A DNA stretch of 64,000 nt from Iris pallida. Its lineage: Eukaryota; Streptophyta; Magnoliopsida; Asparagales; Iridaceae. The notes beneath the pieces are model-generated. The model saw nothing but the letters and a program-made list of their open reading frames with translations. It did no database searches and had not been told where the DNA came from. Below are positions 13,717 to 25,914 of this stretch, in pieces (within the stretch, counting starts at the first letter, position 1; each line of letters begins with the position of its first letter). Location of the stretch: the NCBI GenBank assembly GCA_029216955.1, contig JANAVB010006998.1:662264-726263 (forward strand). Reading direction: 5' to 3'. A program made the position numbers and the translations under genes.

Positions 13717-15984
13717 CGTAAAAGTGCCATAAGAGAAATGCTAGGAGAATATCAGAGTATTAAAACTCGACTGTATTGGTCCAAATTTGGACTGATTTGC
13801 CAAAAAGGGGGCCCAATAATAATTAAAATCCATTTTGTATACAAATTGTAGGATCCTCTATGTCAATTTTTATATATAAATAAAATCTTGTACAAATAGA
13901 TTTTAATTCCATGGTATAAACTAGGCTTAATTATATTTGTTCAAAATGGATATTTTAGAAAATTTAAAGTTATTTTAATTTTCTTTTTATCCGCCCATAG
14001 TCTAATATGAGGTTTAAATTTAGCCTAGGCCATGTAAAACCATAAACCAAGTTGAACCTAATACTCTTAGATGTTGGAAATTTCCAAAAAGACAATACTC
14101 TAAATTCTAGCCAGTGTCGATAAGTTCGAAAATATTTTATATAAAGGAAAATTCATTCTAATCCATATAGAATGATCAATATTAATCAATATCGTACAAA
14201 TAAGATCCATATAGAATGATCAATATCGTACAAATAAGATATTTTAATATACAATTTATTAATAGTGGTGTTCTTCTTCTTGTATGGTTTTGTTATCTAG
14301 TGTTTGTGTAACTTTATGATCTATGGATTATATTGATTTGTTGAATTTGTGTAGCTAACCCAGAATCAGTGCTAAATTGCTAAAAGAGCTAGTTGCTAAG
14401 GTAAATTGTGTTATCGGTAAGAAAGTTTTTGTTTTGCAATTGAGATATAAATATATAAACTGCGTGTGATTTCCGGTGTTGAGGGTTGCTCCACCGAAGG
14501 GGTCGGCGTACCCGAATATTAATTGCGTGGTCCGGTGTTGAGAGTTGCTCCACCGAAGGGGTTGACGTACCCGATTATTATATTTTTTATCTATTGTAAA
14601 ATTCTGGAGTCAATAATACAAAGGAGACTCTGCCGAAATTTTCAATAATTTCGAGAGTTAGACAAATTTAGAAAGTTCTAGAATTAGGAAAACCTAATTG
14701 AATAGTCTAAGTTTAAATCCAGCTTCCTAGTCAACAAGATATTACCATATGGTGTGTTGTCTTTGACACACGAGATGGTAAAATAAGTTGAATGATTCCT
14801 TGCCAACAATTACTACCATATGGCGTGTTGTTTCGACACACGAGATGGTAATAAGTTGGATAATCTCCTGCCAACAAGAGATTACCATATGGCGTATTGT
14901 CTTTGACATACGAGATGGTAATCAAGTTAGAACCGGATATTAGACCTAGGAGTCAATAGACTATTGTATGTGTTTGTAGTTGCATCATGGGGTGGGAGAG
15001 AACAACTGGATCACAACCATCGAAATTCCTGCAATATAATTACACCAGTAAAAGTTGATCAGTAGTCCCGCATCTGTAAGGCCTTACGATGTCGGGGGGT
15101 GAGGCCTACCTCACCAATAGAGAACATTCCAGTAGATTCCGAAAAAAAAAACAAAATTTAAAAAGTTAATGCATACAAGTTTTTCACAAGATGTGGAGGG
15201 ATCGAATCTAAGGCGCCGTACCCAATACAGACACCACCTGGTCCCGGATAAATGGGATTATTGTCGAAAAAATAGAGGATGATCGTGATCCAAATATGTT
15301 CTCTAAACTGCATCATCATATAGGAAACTTGACTATGGTTGTGGTAGTGAATTTAAGTTGTTGTGATTGTAACGGTAGTCGTTATTTATGAATTATTAGG
15401 ATTTAGTGGTAAGACGAACACTGAGGAAATTCACTAGAACAAGATCTAGTCAGAGTCATATTTTAAGTTAACGTTATAATCCATCTGAATTAATTTCTTA
15501 ATCTCTTTACTTTGGAATTCCGAGAATCCGATCATCTCAGAGATTCTCAATTTTTTTATTTTATTTACTTGTCCTTGACTGAGGGCTTGCATGTCGTTTG
15601 ACGACCTAGTATTGTTCACTAGATTTGTAGACCAAGGAGCTACTATTGTACATTGGAGAGAAGCTGGAGAACAAGAACGAGATGAGACGATTGGAGGCAA
15701 TTATATTGAAAATAGATCTTCTCATCATCAATTCAGGTATATAAATATATAATTATATTAGGTTAATAGTTGTATTGGATAGAATAATCTATCTCAAATT
15801 TATAGTTTCAGAATGTCCTTTGAATAATATTAATTTTATTTTACAAGGATGACCTGAAATGAACCTATCCTAGAACCTTACGGGCGACAATCGCGAATAT
15901 GGGTACTAGAGTATTCGTATGTCGTGTAGCCTAGGGATGTTGTTACGTACCCAGCTCGTTGTATTCTGGGAGCGGGGCGTGACA

Positions 15985-16593
15985 ATAGTCCTACCAATTG
16001 GAAGAACTATCAAAAAGTTTAACAGTCCTAAAAATATGTTGCTCAATGTCTTATGTAGGACTTTAAAAAAATTTGATAGTCCTACCATTTGAAATGACTG
16101 TCAAAAATTTTGACATTACTAAAAATATATGTTGCTCAATGTTTTATGTAGAACTGTCAAAAAATTTGACAATCCTTCCAATTGGTATGACTGTCAATAT
16201 TTTTGACAGTCCACCATCGTTCCAATTGCGACTATGGATAAATTTTTCATAACCCTAAAATGGGTTCAAACTTCAAAAATCCATTTATAATGAATACTAA
16301 ATTAAATTTTAGTTACTAGAAGATGAAATTTAGGCAGGAACATAGTTAGAGAGATTTGTAAGAGAAAATGTTTACGATTTTGGGAGGGAGAAGGAATGAA
16401 GAAGAGAAAAAAAATGACTTATATACCAACAGTTGGACTAGCCATGAGAAAAACTTTCTAGTGGCAAATTTGTAAATTAAAAAAAAATGGAACTAGCCCT
16501 GAGTAAGTATTGAAGTGCCTTTATTGGTCTTCTACTGATTAATATTTGTAATAGTAAAATACCATTCATCATATTAAATTATTGCTCTACATG
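15985..16593. repeat. Intergenic segment with two-copy GTCAAAA-TTTGACA repeats
   Basis: Between E2 and the hAT element. From about 15987 to 16230 a unit of roughly 120 bp is repeated about twice (AGTCCTACCAATTGGAA, then ACTGTCAAAAATTTTGACA, then TATGTTGCTCAATGT). The TGTCAAAA...TTTTGACA part is a strong inverted repeat. The rest to 16593 is AT-rich with no gene visible. Confidence 0.6.
16586..16593. other. Left target-site duplication of the hAT element
   Basis: TCTACATG here and TCTACGTG at 19163-19170: 8 bp with one transition, the size expected for hAT insertion. Confidence 0.8.
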
Positions 16594-19162
16594 TCAAGGT
16601 GTTTACTGGGCCGGGTTGGGCCAGTCGGACCCAGGGTTTACCGGATTTGACTGGGCCTAGGCCAGGCCGGGCTTAGCCCGGTCGGAGCAGCGGGCCGGGC
16701 CGGGTTGGTCCGCAGGACGGAAAGCCGAACTCAGCCTGGATCCATGACCTGGTTTGGTCGGGCCGGGCTGAACCGGACCTTGGCCGGGCCGTTTTAGTGT
16801 TGGATCGGGCCAACCCGATTTTTTTGGAAAAAAAAACTTTTACATTCTACCATATAAGTTTAAAAAATTTACAAATTAGAAAGTAAAAGTTTATGTACAA
16901 CATTACAAGTATTTTTCCATAAAAAATTAGAAAGTATTTTTTTTTATTAATTTTAAGATAACTTAATTTAATACAGTTCAAGTATTTGCTTCCATTAAAT
17001 TTGTAATAAAATGTAAAAGCTATAAACTTATATTTTATTTCTAAGTGAATTGTAAAAAAATGTACAAGTATTTTTTGTCGTCCGTCGTCCTTCGTTCGTC
17101 TCTATTGCCCAGCTTCTCTTTCATTAGTGTCCTCCAAGGTAAGACACTGAAAGTCCAGTAAACTGATGTCGGCATTTTTATATCTTAAGTTTTGGGTTCG
17201 TTTTTTTGCACGAACCCAATCTTGAACGCAGACACAAACTTCCAATATATCCGGCAACATCCTGCTACTTTTCTTGCTCAGTATCCTTAAATCTGCACTA
17301 AAACAAGATTTCGATGCTACCATGGACATCGGGACCATTATATATCGCGTGCTATAGAAGAAAGTATAGTACAGGGTACGTTTTTTTGTGTTTTTTCCAC
17401 CATTCTAAAATAGAACAAAATAAGTTGGAGTTTCATCATATTCTTCATAAGAATTTAAATATAACGACAGTTCCTAAGTTGATAGGAAAGATTTTTTTTT
17501 TCCTTCCTTTGCAGTACGCTGACAGCATGTGATAATTTAGACATAAGACCGGAGCTACTACTACCAACTTGAAAGGTCGTAACGGGTAGGGCCGATACAA
17601 CTCGTTCTTCATACAAAGTAATTAAAGAATCTAAAACATCTTTAATCTCTACGTTTAAGTTACTTACATCTACATTCATATTTTCATGAAAATTATCTAG
17701 CAATATGAATACACCATCTAATTGATCTTCGAATAAAAAACCGAAGCCAAACAATATAAAAGAGATATTTTACCCCAATATTTTTGAAATTTTGTTTCCA
17801 TTTTGAAAACAAAATAATCAAAACCAGGAACATTTCTATATTTACAAAATAAATGAGACATGTTAATAAGTTCTGTTAACGCTAGCTAATAAGTTGGATA
17901 ATAAATGCCAGATAAAATAAAATTTGGTTAGCTCAATTTTGTTACGAGTATCAGAATAAATGAAATTACCTACAGAAGATCCTTGTGGACCGATGCTTAT
18001 TTGTGACTGCCTAGCTTGCAGTGTGTCCTTACCATGGTAAGTGTCATAGTATCTTTTCAATGTGCCCGTGCATCTTTCCTTTTTCACTTAAATATTTTCT
18101 TACATTTCTTACACCGTGCACCTTTAGCAATTCGTTTTTAATTTTTGGGATCTAAAACGAGTGCGCCCTCACTATCAGTGACATATATTTTTTTTTCATA
18201 ATATTACCATAAAACTGATTTCTCCCTAGTTACAACATTTGTAGCTATGCTCTTAATTTCAGGAGGTGACATTTGTATCGGTGGCACATAATCTGGAATA
18301 GGATTATTTTCAAATAAATCAGCATTTAAAAGTTTGTTTTGAATTATCTCCGTAAGGGTGGTTAGAACCAGTAGTATCCATAGTTGTAAAATTAAATTTT
18401 GCAGAAAAAGAAGAAAGAAGAGGGAAAAAAAATGTTATCTACCAAAGAGAGAGAGAGAGAGAGGGGGAAAAAAAATAAAAAATTGTAAAAAGAATTTTCT
18501 CAAAAATTAAAATTACTTGGAAAGTCAATTTCAGGGAAGAGATGTCCAACTCCAAATTTTTTTTGTAGAATTTGAAAGCTCAAGAACACTGCACTTTAAC
18601 CTCCACGAAGTTGCACTTCAAAGCCTAGAAACTTCTAGTTCAATGTTCAAAGATTTGCTTAGCTTGAATATTTTGTAAGAGAGAAAAGAAATGGTTATGT
18701 ATAATTTTTATGAATTTTGGTCTATTTATAAAAAATTTTGGGTGCAAAATGACCTATTTTACCCTCAAAAAAGAGTTGTTATAAGGATATTTTTGATCAT
18801 TTTCAGCAAAATGACCAAAATATCCTTCCAACGGTTTAAAAACAGCAAGTAAAATAAAGATAAAATGATCATTTTGACCTCCAAACGTTTAAAAGAATTT
18901 TTTTTTACAAAACCGGCCGAACCGGACCTGGACCCGGACCGGCCCGGTCGGGTTTAACGGGTTTGACCGGCCCGGACCGACGGCCAAATCGGCTCGAGCC
19001 GGACCGGGCTTTCTAGTCCGGGGGCGCAACCCAGCCCGGATCGGTTGCTCACTGGGTCAGATCGGTCTAGGTCGTTGACCGGACTCGGGCCAGCCCAGAC
19101 CGGGTTTGATCGGGCCTGGCCCGAGCCGGAGACCGGACCGCACGGCCCAAGTTGCACCTTGA
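16594..19162 (-). mobile_element. E3, hAT-superfamily DNA transposon (inactive)
   Basis: The terminal inverted repeats are TCAAGGTGTTTACTGGGCCG on the left and, reverse-complemented on the right, TCAAGGTGCAACTTGGGCCG. They are flanked by the 8-bp duplication TCTACATG/TCTACGTG. Just inside both ends, about 200 bp of GC-rich CCGGGCC/GGCCGG repeats (about 16606-16812 and 18912-19150) mirror each other, the usual subterminal transposase-binding layout. The interior carries a decayed transposase on the minus strand. The length of 2.57 kb is near that expected for an autonomous Ac/Tag-like copy with eroded coding sequence. Confidence 0.85.
17102..18386 (-). pseudogene. hAT transposase remnant
   Basis: This would have cut and joined the element ends in the nucleus. 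From its N-terminus: a probable start near 18386 (MDTTGSNH), then a BED zinc-finger remnant where RCKKCKK is visible at about 18095-18120. The later His and Cys ligands appear replaced by Tyr in TLKRYYDTYHGKD. A middle segment of no clear motif covers 17455-17754 (a long open stretch there includes FEDQLDGVFILLDNF). The C-terminal hAT dimerisation block MVASKSCFSADLRILSKKSS followed by QDWV lies at about 17200-17335. Several stops and frame changes separate the pieces, and no continuous reading frame exists. Confidence 0.75.
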
Positions 19163-19400
19163 TCTACGTGAATAGTCTTATGAATTTTACTAGGAGAAAA
19201 AACAAGTATTTACAAACATAAATATGGACACAAAAATAAATACTAAGCCAGTTTACAATTTACAATAGACGAAAAAGATACAAATACGTACTTCTAAAAG
19301 TTCATGCACAAATTTTCAAATAGCAATATAGTATCGAATATAAAAGTCCATCAAAAAAGTTAAATTTAAAAAATATTAAAAAGTTCACCTTAGTGATCGA
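19163..19400. other. AT-rich spacer right of the hAT element
   Basis: The 8-bp duplication at 19163-19170 is followed by AT-rich DNA with no ORF, repeat or RNA structure I can support. Confidence 0.5.
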
Positions 19401-20061
19401 ATCTGAATAAAATCTTCAACTTGGCTGCAAAAGAGTTTGAGTACATATGGATCAGAGCGAACACTACAATATGATTCGCCATAAACCCGGTAAACATCTC
19501 CTTCACCAACCTGTGTACCCACTCACCAGGACTGGTCCTCGCACAGCATGATAGGGTCGCGGAGTGGGTGAACTCGTCCGGTTCGACCCTCGCGAATCGA
19601 CCATCCTCTGGAAAAGAACACGACCCTCTTCGGGCCTCCTGTTCTTGACGAGACCACCGATCCTAGAATTCCGAGCGACCAAGTCCTAGCAGGCATTTTG
19701 GTAAATATATCGCTAGCCTTCCCGTTCTCAACGTGGCCGTAATGAGCAAGTTCCTGGGTGTCAGGTCGGACGCGAACTCGGTTAGTTCGTCGAGTAGCAG
19801 ATGGGTTTCGGATAGGAGATTGAATTGGAGGTAAAAGTGGAAGAGAGGAATGGATTGGAATCCGCACTTGATGATTTGGGAATGGATTTGGGGAGCAGAA
19901 GGCTCGACCGCGAGGAGGAGAGCAAAGGTTGCACTGTCGGGGAAGGAAGGGTGGAAAGAGAGGAGGAAGGTTTTGAAGTGGTGGAGGGACTGGAGAGGTG
20001 AGCCCTTGAGAATGGAGGCTCGGATGATGAGGTTGACGAGGTTAGGCCTTCTATGAGGCAT
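19400..20061 (-). pseudogene. Pentatricopeptide-repeat (PPR) gene remnant
   Basis: PPR proteins bind organelle RNAs in chloroplasts or mitochondria, and this looks like the N-terminal part of one. A Met at 20061 opens a 132-residue frame: a Ser/His-rich N-terminus, then a segment HSQIIKCGFQSIPLFHFYL typical of the early PPR helices, then LLDEL. A one-base shift near 19740 moves the match to the frame reading ASDIFTKMPARTWSL and SVVSSRTGGP. Another near 19550 leads to EWVHRLVKEMFTGFMANHIV and ALIHMYS. At least two frameshifts and no C-terminal half make it a pseudogene. Base use (more GC, no repeats) differs from the surrounding transposons, so it looks like host sequence. PPR is assigned by eye from spacing and helix-like segments. 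Confidence 0.55.
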
Positions 20062-20276
20062 TTCATCAAATAGTTTTGAGTGAGTTTGTGGAAAGTGAGG
20101 ATTTTGAATTTGTGGAGGGAAGGAGCTTATTCGAGTGCTGGTGGCTCAACGGAGCCTTTTATTGAACGGTGCAAATGGGTCGGGTATTTAAGGATCCGAT
20201 TTGAATGAACCCGTGTCCAGAATTCAACGATTAATTCTGAAAAATAAGTATGACTAAAAACAAAAATTGATGAAAC

Positions 20277-20349
20277 TGGAGATGCGGGCTATCGGTCCCC
20301 GTACCTCTCGCATGCTAAGCGAGCGCTCTACCATCTGAGCTACATCCCC
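20277..20349 (-). tRNA. tRNA-Ala (anticodon AGC)
   Basis: Read on the minus strand the 73 nt fold as a cloverleaf. The acceptor stem is GGGGATG/CATCTCC with discriminator A, and the D arm includes TAGCTCAGATGGTAGAGCG. The anticodon stem CTCGC/GCGAG encloses TTAGCAT, giving AGC. The T stem is CGGGG/GCCCG. The T arm carries a G-G clash at the loop-closing pair and a loop ACCGATA, which differs from the usual plant sequence by two bases, so it may be a weak or decaying copy. A- and B-box positions are otherwise recognisable. There is no intron. Confidence 0.85.
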
Positions 20350-20630
20350 TACATGTCAAACATGTTTAAATGCAACGTAATATTACATATATATAGACGA
20401 GGAACAAAACTTTAACATTGTGTATATTGAGAGGTGGAACAAAACTAGCAACCCATACATGATCGTTTCTGATGGCTCGCTCAATATAATTTGCACCAAC
20501 AGCCCCCGGCATCTTTCTCCATATTCAAGTGAAGTTAGATGGTGTCGGTCGACTCCTCTACTCTTGAGTAGGTCCGAACTTGATATGAGGACCGTGAGGC
20601 TCACGTCTCAGACTTAACATTTTTTTACAC

Positions 20631-20677
<47 letters not shown>

Positions 20678-20680
20678 AAA
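20350..20680. other. Spacer between tRNA and MULE; TA microsatellite at 20636-20675
   Basis: No gene is recognised. A short segment near 20570-20615 (TGATATGAGGACCGTGAGGCTCACGTCTCAGACTT region) resembles 44000-44045 (TGAAATGAGGTCCATGAGACAGATGTCTCAAAC region), so the two flanks of the MULE share an unidentified dispersed repeat. A (TA)n run abuts the MULE terminus. Confidence 0.5.
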
Positions 20681-20697
20681 ATTTTATGAAATGTCCA
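20681..20697 (+). repeat. Putative left TIR segment of the MULE
   Basis: ATTTTATGAAATGTCCA, identical in reverse complement to 41330-41346. Similarity decays rapidly inward, so only a short terminal repeat is supported. Confidence 0.55.
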
Positions 20698-21184
20698 AAA
20701 AATGTAAAAGTTTTATGTAAAATCTACCGCAAAATAACGTTTCATCGCGTGCCCAGAATTAGCGAAAAATATATAAAGCGGGTTCCAAATGACCTTTTTG
20801 TCCTTCTAATTAATTCAAAACATCCATGAATCCTAATGTTAAAAAAAAAGTTTCGATTCTTCCTCTTCTTCCATACGCCGCTCTGTTCTCAAACCTATGT
20901 CATTTTTCTCCAAAATCTTCGAACCTTCCTCTCCATTCGCAACCTTCACACCATGTTGACATCAGCGGCAGAATCATCACCGGCAGCATCACCAATTAGA
21001 GAAGATGTACCAGTTGAAGAAAATTCAAAAGGAAAAGACGGAGAACAACAGAAACCCTATTCTAAAAAAGTTGCACATAAGAAAAAAGGAAACGATGCTA
21101 AGCAAAAAGAAGTGCAAGAAGAAAGTGCAAACAGAAGGTATAACTTTGAGTTTATGTTCGCAAATTCTGTATATATTAAACGAA

Positions 21185-23310
21185 AAATGACATTCTCCGT
21201 CTTAAAACGCATTTAAATATTCATTCTTCCTGTCAAATTACACTGGAAATGCCATTCTCCGTGTAATTTAAATCAATAATATCATTCTCCGTTTAATTTA
21301 ACGGAGAATGACATTCTTAGTGTTAAAACACATGAGAATGCTATTCTCCGTGTTAATTTAAACGGAGAATGACATTCTCTGTGTAATTTGAAACGGAGAA
21401 TGCTATTCTCCGTGTTAAATGAAACGGAGAATAGCATTTCCAGTGTTAAAACGAATGAGAATAATGTTCTCTGTTTCGTTTGAAACGAAGAATGACATTC
21501 TCTGTGTAATTTGAAACGGAGAATGACATTCTCAGTGTTAAAACACATTAGAATGTTCATTCTCCGTTTAATTTGAAACGGAGAATGACATTCTCCGTGA
21601 AATTTGAAACGGAGAATGCTATTCTCCGTGTTAAATTACATGGAGAATGGCATTCCAAGTGTTAAAACGAATGATAATGTTATTCTTCGTGTAATTTGAA
21701 ACGGAGAATTCCAATCTCCGTGTTAATCTAGCACGGAGAATGATATTACAAGTGTTAAAATGAATGTGAATATTATTCTCCGTATTTTTATAAACGGAGA
21801 ATGTTATTCTCCGTGTTGAATTACACGGAGAATAGCATTTCCAATGTTAAAACGATTGAGAATGACATTCTCCGTGTAATTTGAAACGGAGAATGCTATT
21901 CTCCGTTTTAAATTATACGAAGAATGACATTTCCAGTGTTAAAACGAATGAGAATGATATTCTCTGTGTAATTTGAAACGGAGAATTCCGTTCTCCGTGT
22001 TAAATTACACGGAGAATATCATTTCCAGTGTTAAAACGATTGAGAATGCTATTCTCCGTTTCATTTGAAACGGAGAATGACATTCTCCGTGTAATTTGAA
22101 ACAGAGAATGGCATTCTCAGTATTAAAACACATGAGAATGTTCATTCTCCTTGTTAATTTAAATGGAGAATGACATTCTCCGTGTAATTTAAAACGGAGA
22201 ATATCATTCTCCGTTTAATTTAACGGAGAATTGCATTCCCAGTGTTAAAACGATTGAGAATGCTATTCTTCGTTTAATTTGAAACGGAGAATGATATTCT
22301 CCGTTTAATTTAACACGGAGAATAGCATTTCCAGTGTTAAAACACATAAGAATGTCCATTCTCCTTATTAATTTAAACGGAGAATGATATTCTCCGTGTA
22401 ATTTGAAACGGAGAATGGCCATTCTCCGTTTCAAATTACACGGAGAATGTCATTCTGTGTTAAAACGAATGAGAATGTGATTCTCCGTGTTAATCTAAAA
22501 CGGAGAATGCCATTCTCAGTGTTAAAACGAATGAGAATGATATTCTTCGTATAATATGAAATAGAGAATTTCATTTTCCGTGTTAATCTGACACGGAGAA
22601 TGATATTTCCAGTGTTAAAATGAATGGAAATGCAATTCTCCGTGTTAATTTAAACAGAGAATGACTATTCTCCGTTTATTTTTACACGGAGAATGTCATT
22701 CCCAGAGTTAAAACGAATGAGAATGTTATTCTCCGTGTAATTTGAAACGGAGAATGCTATTCTCCGTTTAATTTAACATAGAAAATAACATTTTCAGTGT
22801 TAAAACGAATGAGAATACCATTCTTCGTCTAGATTTACACGAAAAATTTTATTCTCCGTGTTAAATTATACGAAGAATGGCATTCTCCGTGTTAATATGA
22901 CTGAGAATGCTATTCTCCGTATTTTTATAAACGGAGAATGTTATTTTCCGTGTTAAATTACACGGGGAAATGATATTTCCAAACTTAAAACGAATGAGAA
23001 TGCTATTCTCCGTGTTAATTTACACGGAGAATCTCATTCTCCGTCTTGAATTACACGGAGAATGGTATTCCTAGTGTAAAAACGAATGAGAATGCTATCC
23101 TCTATGTTCTTTTACACGGAGAATGTTCATTCTCCGTTTAAGTTAAAATGGAGAATGACATTCTCTGTGTTAAATTACACGGAGAATGTCATTTCCAGTG
23201 TTAAAACCCATAAGAATGGCCATTCTCTGTGTCAATTAACACGGAGAATGGTCATTCTCCGTGTCAAATTGACGAAGAATGGCTATTCTCTGTTTTATAT
23301 CGACGGAGAA
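21185..23310. repeat. Palindromic minisatellite filling intron 1 of the accessory gene
   Basis: About 2.1 kb of imperfect units. The core is CGGAGAATGNCATTCTCCG (a perfect palindrome around one variable base), with spacers such as TGTTAAATTACA, GTAATTTGAAAC and CAGTGTTAAAACGAATGAGA. Spacers are themselves often inverted repeats (GTGT...ACAC), so the whole intron can fold into a chain of hairpins. It is bounded by the splice donor at 21138 and acceptor at 23345. The short ORFs here are shadows. Confidence 0.9.
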
Positions 23311-24794
23311 CAGTTGACAGAAACCTAAATTTTGTTTTTTTGTAGAAAAAAAATCTGTCAGGAATAAGGAATCAAGACTTTCCGTTCTACTTTCAAACCA
23401 ATGCTAAATCTTATGGAGAAGGTCAATATAAATGGTGGCCGTTTACCTGAGCCAGTTATTGATTCCTTAAAGAATATCGGTTTCTGAAATTTTGGCGAGA
23501 TTTTCTACCAAAAAAGAGTCCACGTCTCCGAATTGGCCAAGGTAACGGAAGGGCTTGAGAATTTAATTGCAACTTACCAAGAAGAAAAAGATGGCGTCGG
23601 GTACTTTGAATTGAACACCACTGTTAAAATCGCGCCAAGCGTCGACGATATCGCAGTCATCTTCGGTCTACCGCAGAAGGAAGAAAGCGATAATGATGTT
23701 ATTTACAAAAAATTGATCATGGAAAAACAGCAGCAGCCTCCACAACCAAACTCTTTCAGCCTGTGTAGAGATCATTTTACAAGATTGCTGACTAATTCCA
23801 AGGGCGCACAGTCAAAAGTCACTAATAAGGAAGTGAAAGAGAAGTTCCTTGAATTGTTGCATCGGCTTCGTCGCGGAGATAAAGCTGTTAATCCAGATGA
23901 TTTGGCTAAGATATTAATCTTCAACTTGTGCCAAACTGCATTCTTCACAAAAACTGGCGGTACAGATTTGCCATACAAATTCTTCGTCTTGGTAGACAGT
24001 GTGGACATCATCAATAGTATATGCTGGCCAAGGTTAATCTTGACATATGTAATAGATAGCATCAAGAGGACTACAAGTAAAACTAAAGGGGGAGATTACT
24101 CAAGTGCTTACTCCAAAATGGAAGGTTGCACAATATACTTTCTCTATTGGTTTACAGAACATTGTACATTTGTGAAAAGGAAGTTTGTCCCAATTCCTGA
24201 TTACCCAAGATTTTTCATATGGAATAGGTACAAAATCTCAAACTTCCTCAGGGTCGATTATCACAGCAACTTGAAATCGAAGATGATATTCAAAGATCTG
24301 GTTATATCTGTTGGGAAAGAAGAAGGGCACAAAGAAGATGAGCTACCTATACAAGAAGTTGAAAAAAAGGGAGAGGAACACCAACAAACAGGTGGGGATA
24401 ATTTTGCTGAACAACAGATACCACAGCATGATGAAATGGACGCTGTGATGGAGGATTCAACGCAGGAATTGGAGGATTTGAGAAGACATCATTCTGATAT
24501 TCTTGTGCAGAATAAAGAACTCAAAAAAAAGTTAAAAGAGATGGAGGCACAAGAAGCGTAGTTACGTGCAGCCAGCCTTGAGAATGAGAAACTCAAAGAA
24601 AAGCTTAAAGAGCTCGAGACACAAGAAGCGCAACAACGTGCAGCCAACGTTGTGATGGAGGGCTCTATGCATGAATTGGAGGATTTGAGAAAGCAAAATT
24701 ATGTTATTATTGCTGATAAGGCACGGCTCATCGACAATGTTAAAGAGCTACACGCACAAGGTAAAATCTTTTCTATTTCAAATTTCTGATTTGT

Positions 24795-25262
24795 AATCTT
24801 CCGTGTTATAGTTCAGGAGAATGGCCATTCTCCGTGTATAAAAATACGGAGAATAACATTCTCCGTGTTATTTGAAACGGATAATGGCCATTCTATATCA
24901 TTTTGACACTGGGAAGGTTATTATCCGTTTAAATTAAACGGAGAATGCTATTCTCCGTGTTAAATTACACGGAGAATAAAATTCCAAGTGTCAAAATGTA
25001 TGAGTATGACCATTCTCCGTGTAACTTAACACGGAGAATACCATTCTCTGTGTAACTGTCACGGAGAATGGTCATTCTAGTGTAACTATCACGGAGAATG
25101 GTCATTCTAGTGTTAAAACGTATGAGTATGACCATTCTCCGTGTAAATTAACACGGAGAATGCCATTCTCCGTGTTAAGTTACACGGAGAATGGTCTTTT
25201 CCAGTGTTAAAACGCATGGGGATGACCATTCTCCGTGTTAAATTACACGGAGAATGATCTTT
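24795..25262. repeat. Same palindromic minisatellite in intron 2 of the accessory gene
   Basis: About 12 units of the GGAGAATG/CATTCTCC repeat, confined between the donor at 24761 and the acceptor at 25315. Spacer variants such as AACTGTCACGGAGAATGGTC distinguish it from the intron 1 array. Confidence 0.9.
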
Positions 25263-25779
25263 TCTTTTTCTTTTTGTATTGATATTTTTTCTTTCATTGA
25301 TTTTTTTTATATCAGTGCAAATAACAGAGCACCTCAAAGAAGTAAATAAAAGGCTCGTTAAGGAGAAAAGCGAGCTTCAAGGGAAAGTTGAATTTTTGAA
25401 TAAAGAAGCCATTGAAAAGGATACAAAAATTGCTGATCTTGAGGCCATAATTACAGTATTGCAGCTTAAAGAGCCTCAACAAGCTGCTGAACAACAATCT
25501 GCTGAACTTCATGATCCAACAGTAACCAAAAAAAGAGGAAGGCTGCAGCAAAAGAGGTTGCCAAAACCATCATCAGTATTAGCCGATGATGATTTTACTC
25601 CATTGGGTAAGAAAATATTAATGGAGGATAATAAAAAGCGGAAGATTAATGCTGATCCGAAAGAAAAAACTCAGCCCATAACGAAAAGAAAGAATAAGAA
25701 GGCTGATGCGAAAGCCGAAAAAGATGACAGGATTGCTCAACTAATAAAGAATGGTGATATACTAAAGTAATGCAAGGAC

Positions 25780-25914
25780 CTAAGACTTTGGAATGATGCA
25801 GATGAAGAGCTGCAGAAGCTTTACAAGAAAATCGTATTCCCAAACAAGAACACTCCACAGTATGTATTATGAACTCTATTTTTTTTATTCTTTTTTCTAA
25901 GACTTTGGAATGAT
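25780..25914. other. MULE internal-deletion scar with an 18-bp direct repeat
   Basis: CTAAGACTTTGGAATGAT occurs at 25780-25797 inside the last exon of the accessory gene and again at 25897-25914, directly abutting the truncated transposase. The second copy marks the junction where the rest of both convergent genes has been lost, as in interrupted gap repair with template switching. Confidence 0.7.

Larger units (their letters stand above)
20953..25859 (+). pseudogene. MULE-borne accessory gene resembling plant mobile domain (PMD) proteins, three exons, nonsense-disrupted
   Basis: Exon 1, 20953-21137, encodes a short Lys/Glu-rich leader starting MLTSAAESSPAASP and ends at AAG/GTATAA. Exon 2, 23346-24760, starts after TTTTTTGTAG and ends at CAAG/GTAAAA. 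Exon 3 runs from 25316 (after ATATCAG) to about 25859. Splice phases agree. Exon 2 has a globular part with VDDIAVIFGLP and LICNLCQ-like segments, reminiscent of the PMD pattern found in transposon-borne genes. A Glu/Lys coiled coil follows through exon 3, ending in a basic KKRKINAD-type stretch, possibly nuclear. Stops in exon 2 (near 23365, 23486 and 24559) and exon 3 (25768) are consistent with CAA/CAG-to-stop or TGG-to-TGA changes. The gene ends at the MULE internal deletion. PMD is by eye; an Ulp1-type protease half, often present in such MULE genes, is absent. Confidence 0.6.

Noticed and set aside
21185..23310. CRISPR-like array of regular palindromic repeats
   Set aside because: Eukaryotic plant transposon context. 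Units are degenerate and contiguous, spacers are themselves repeats, and no cas genes are present.
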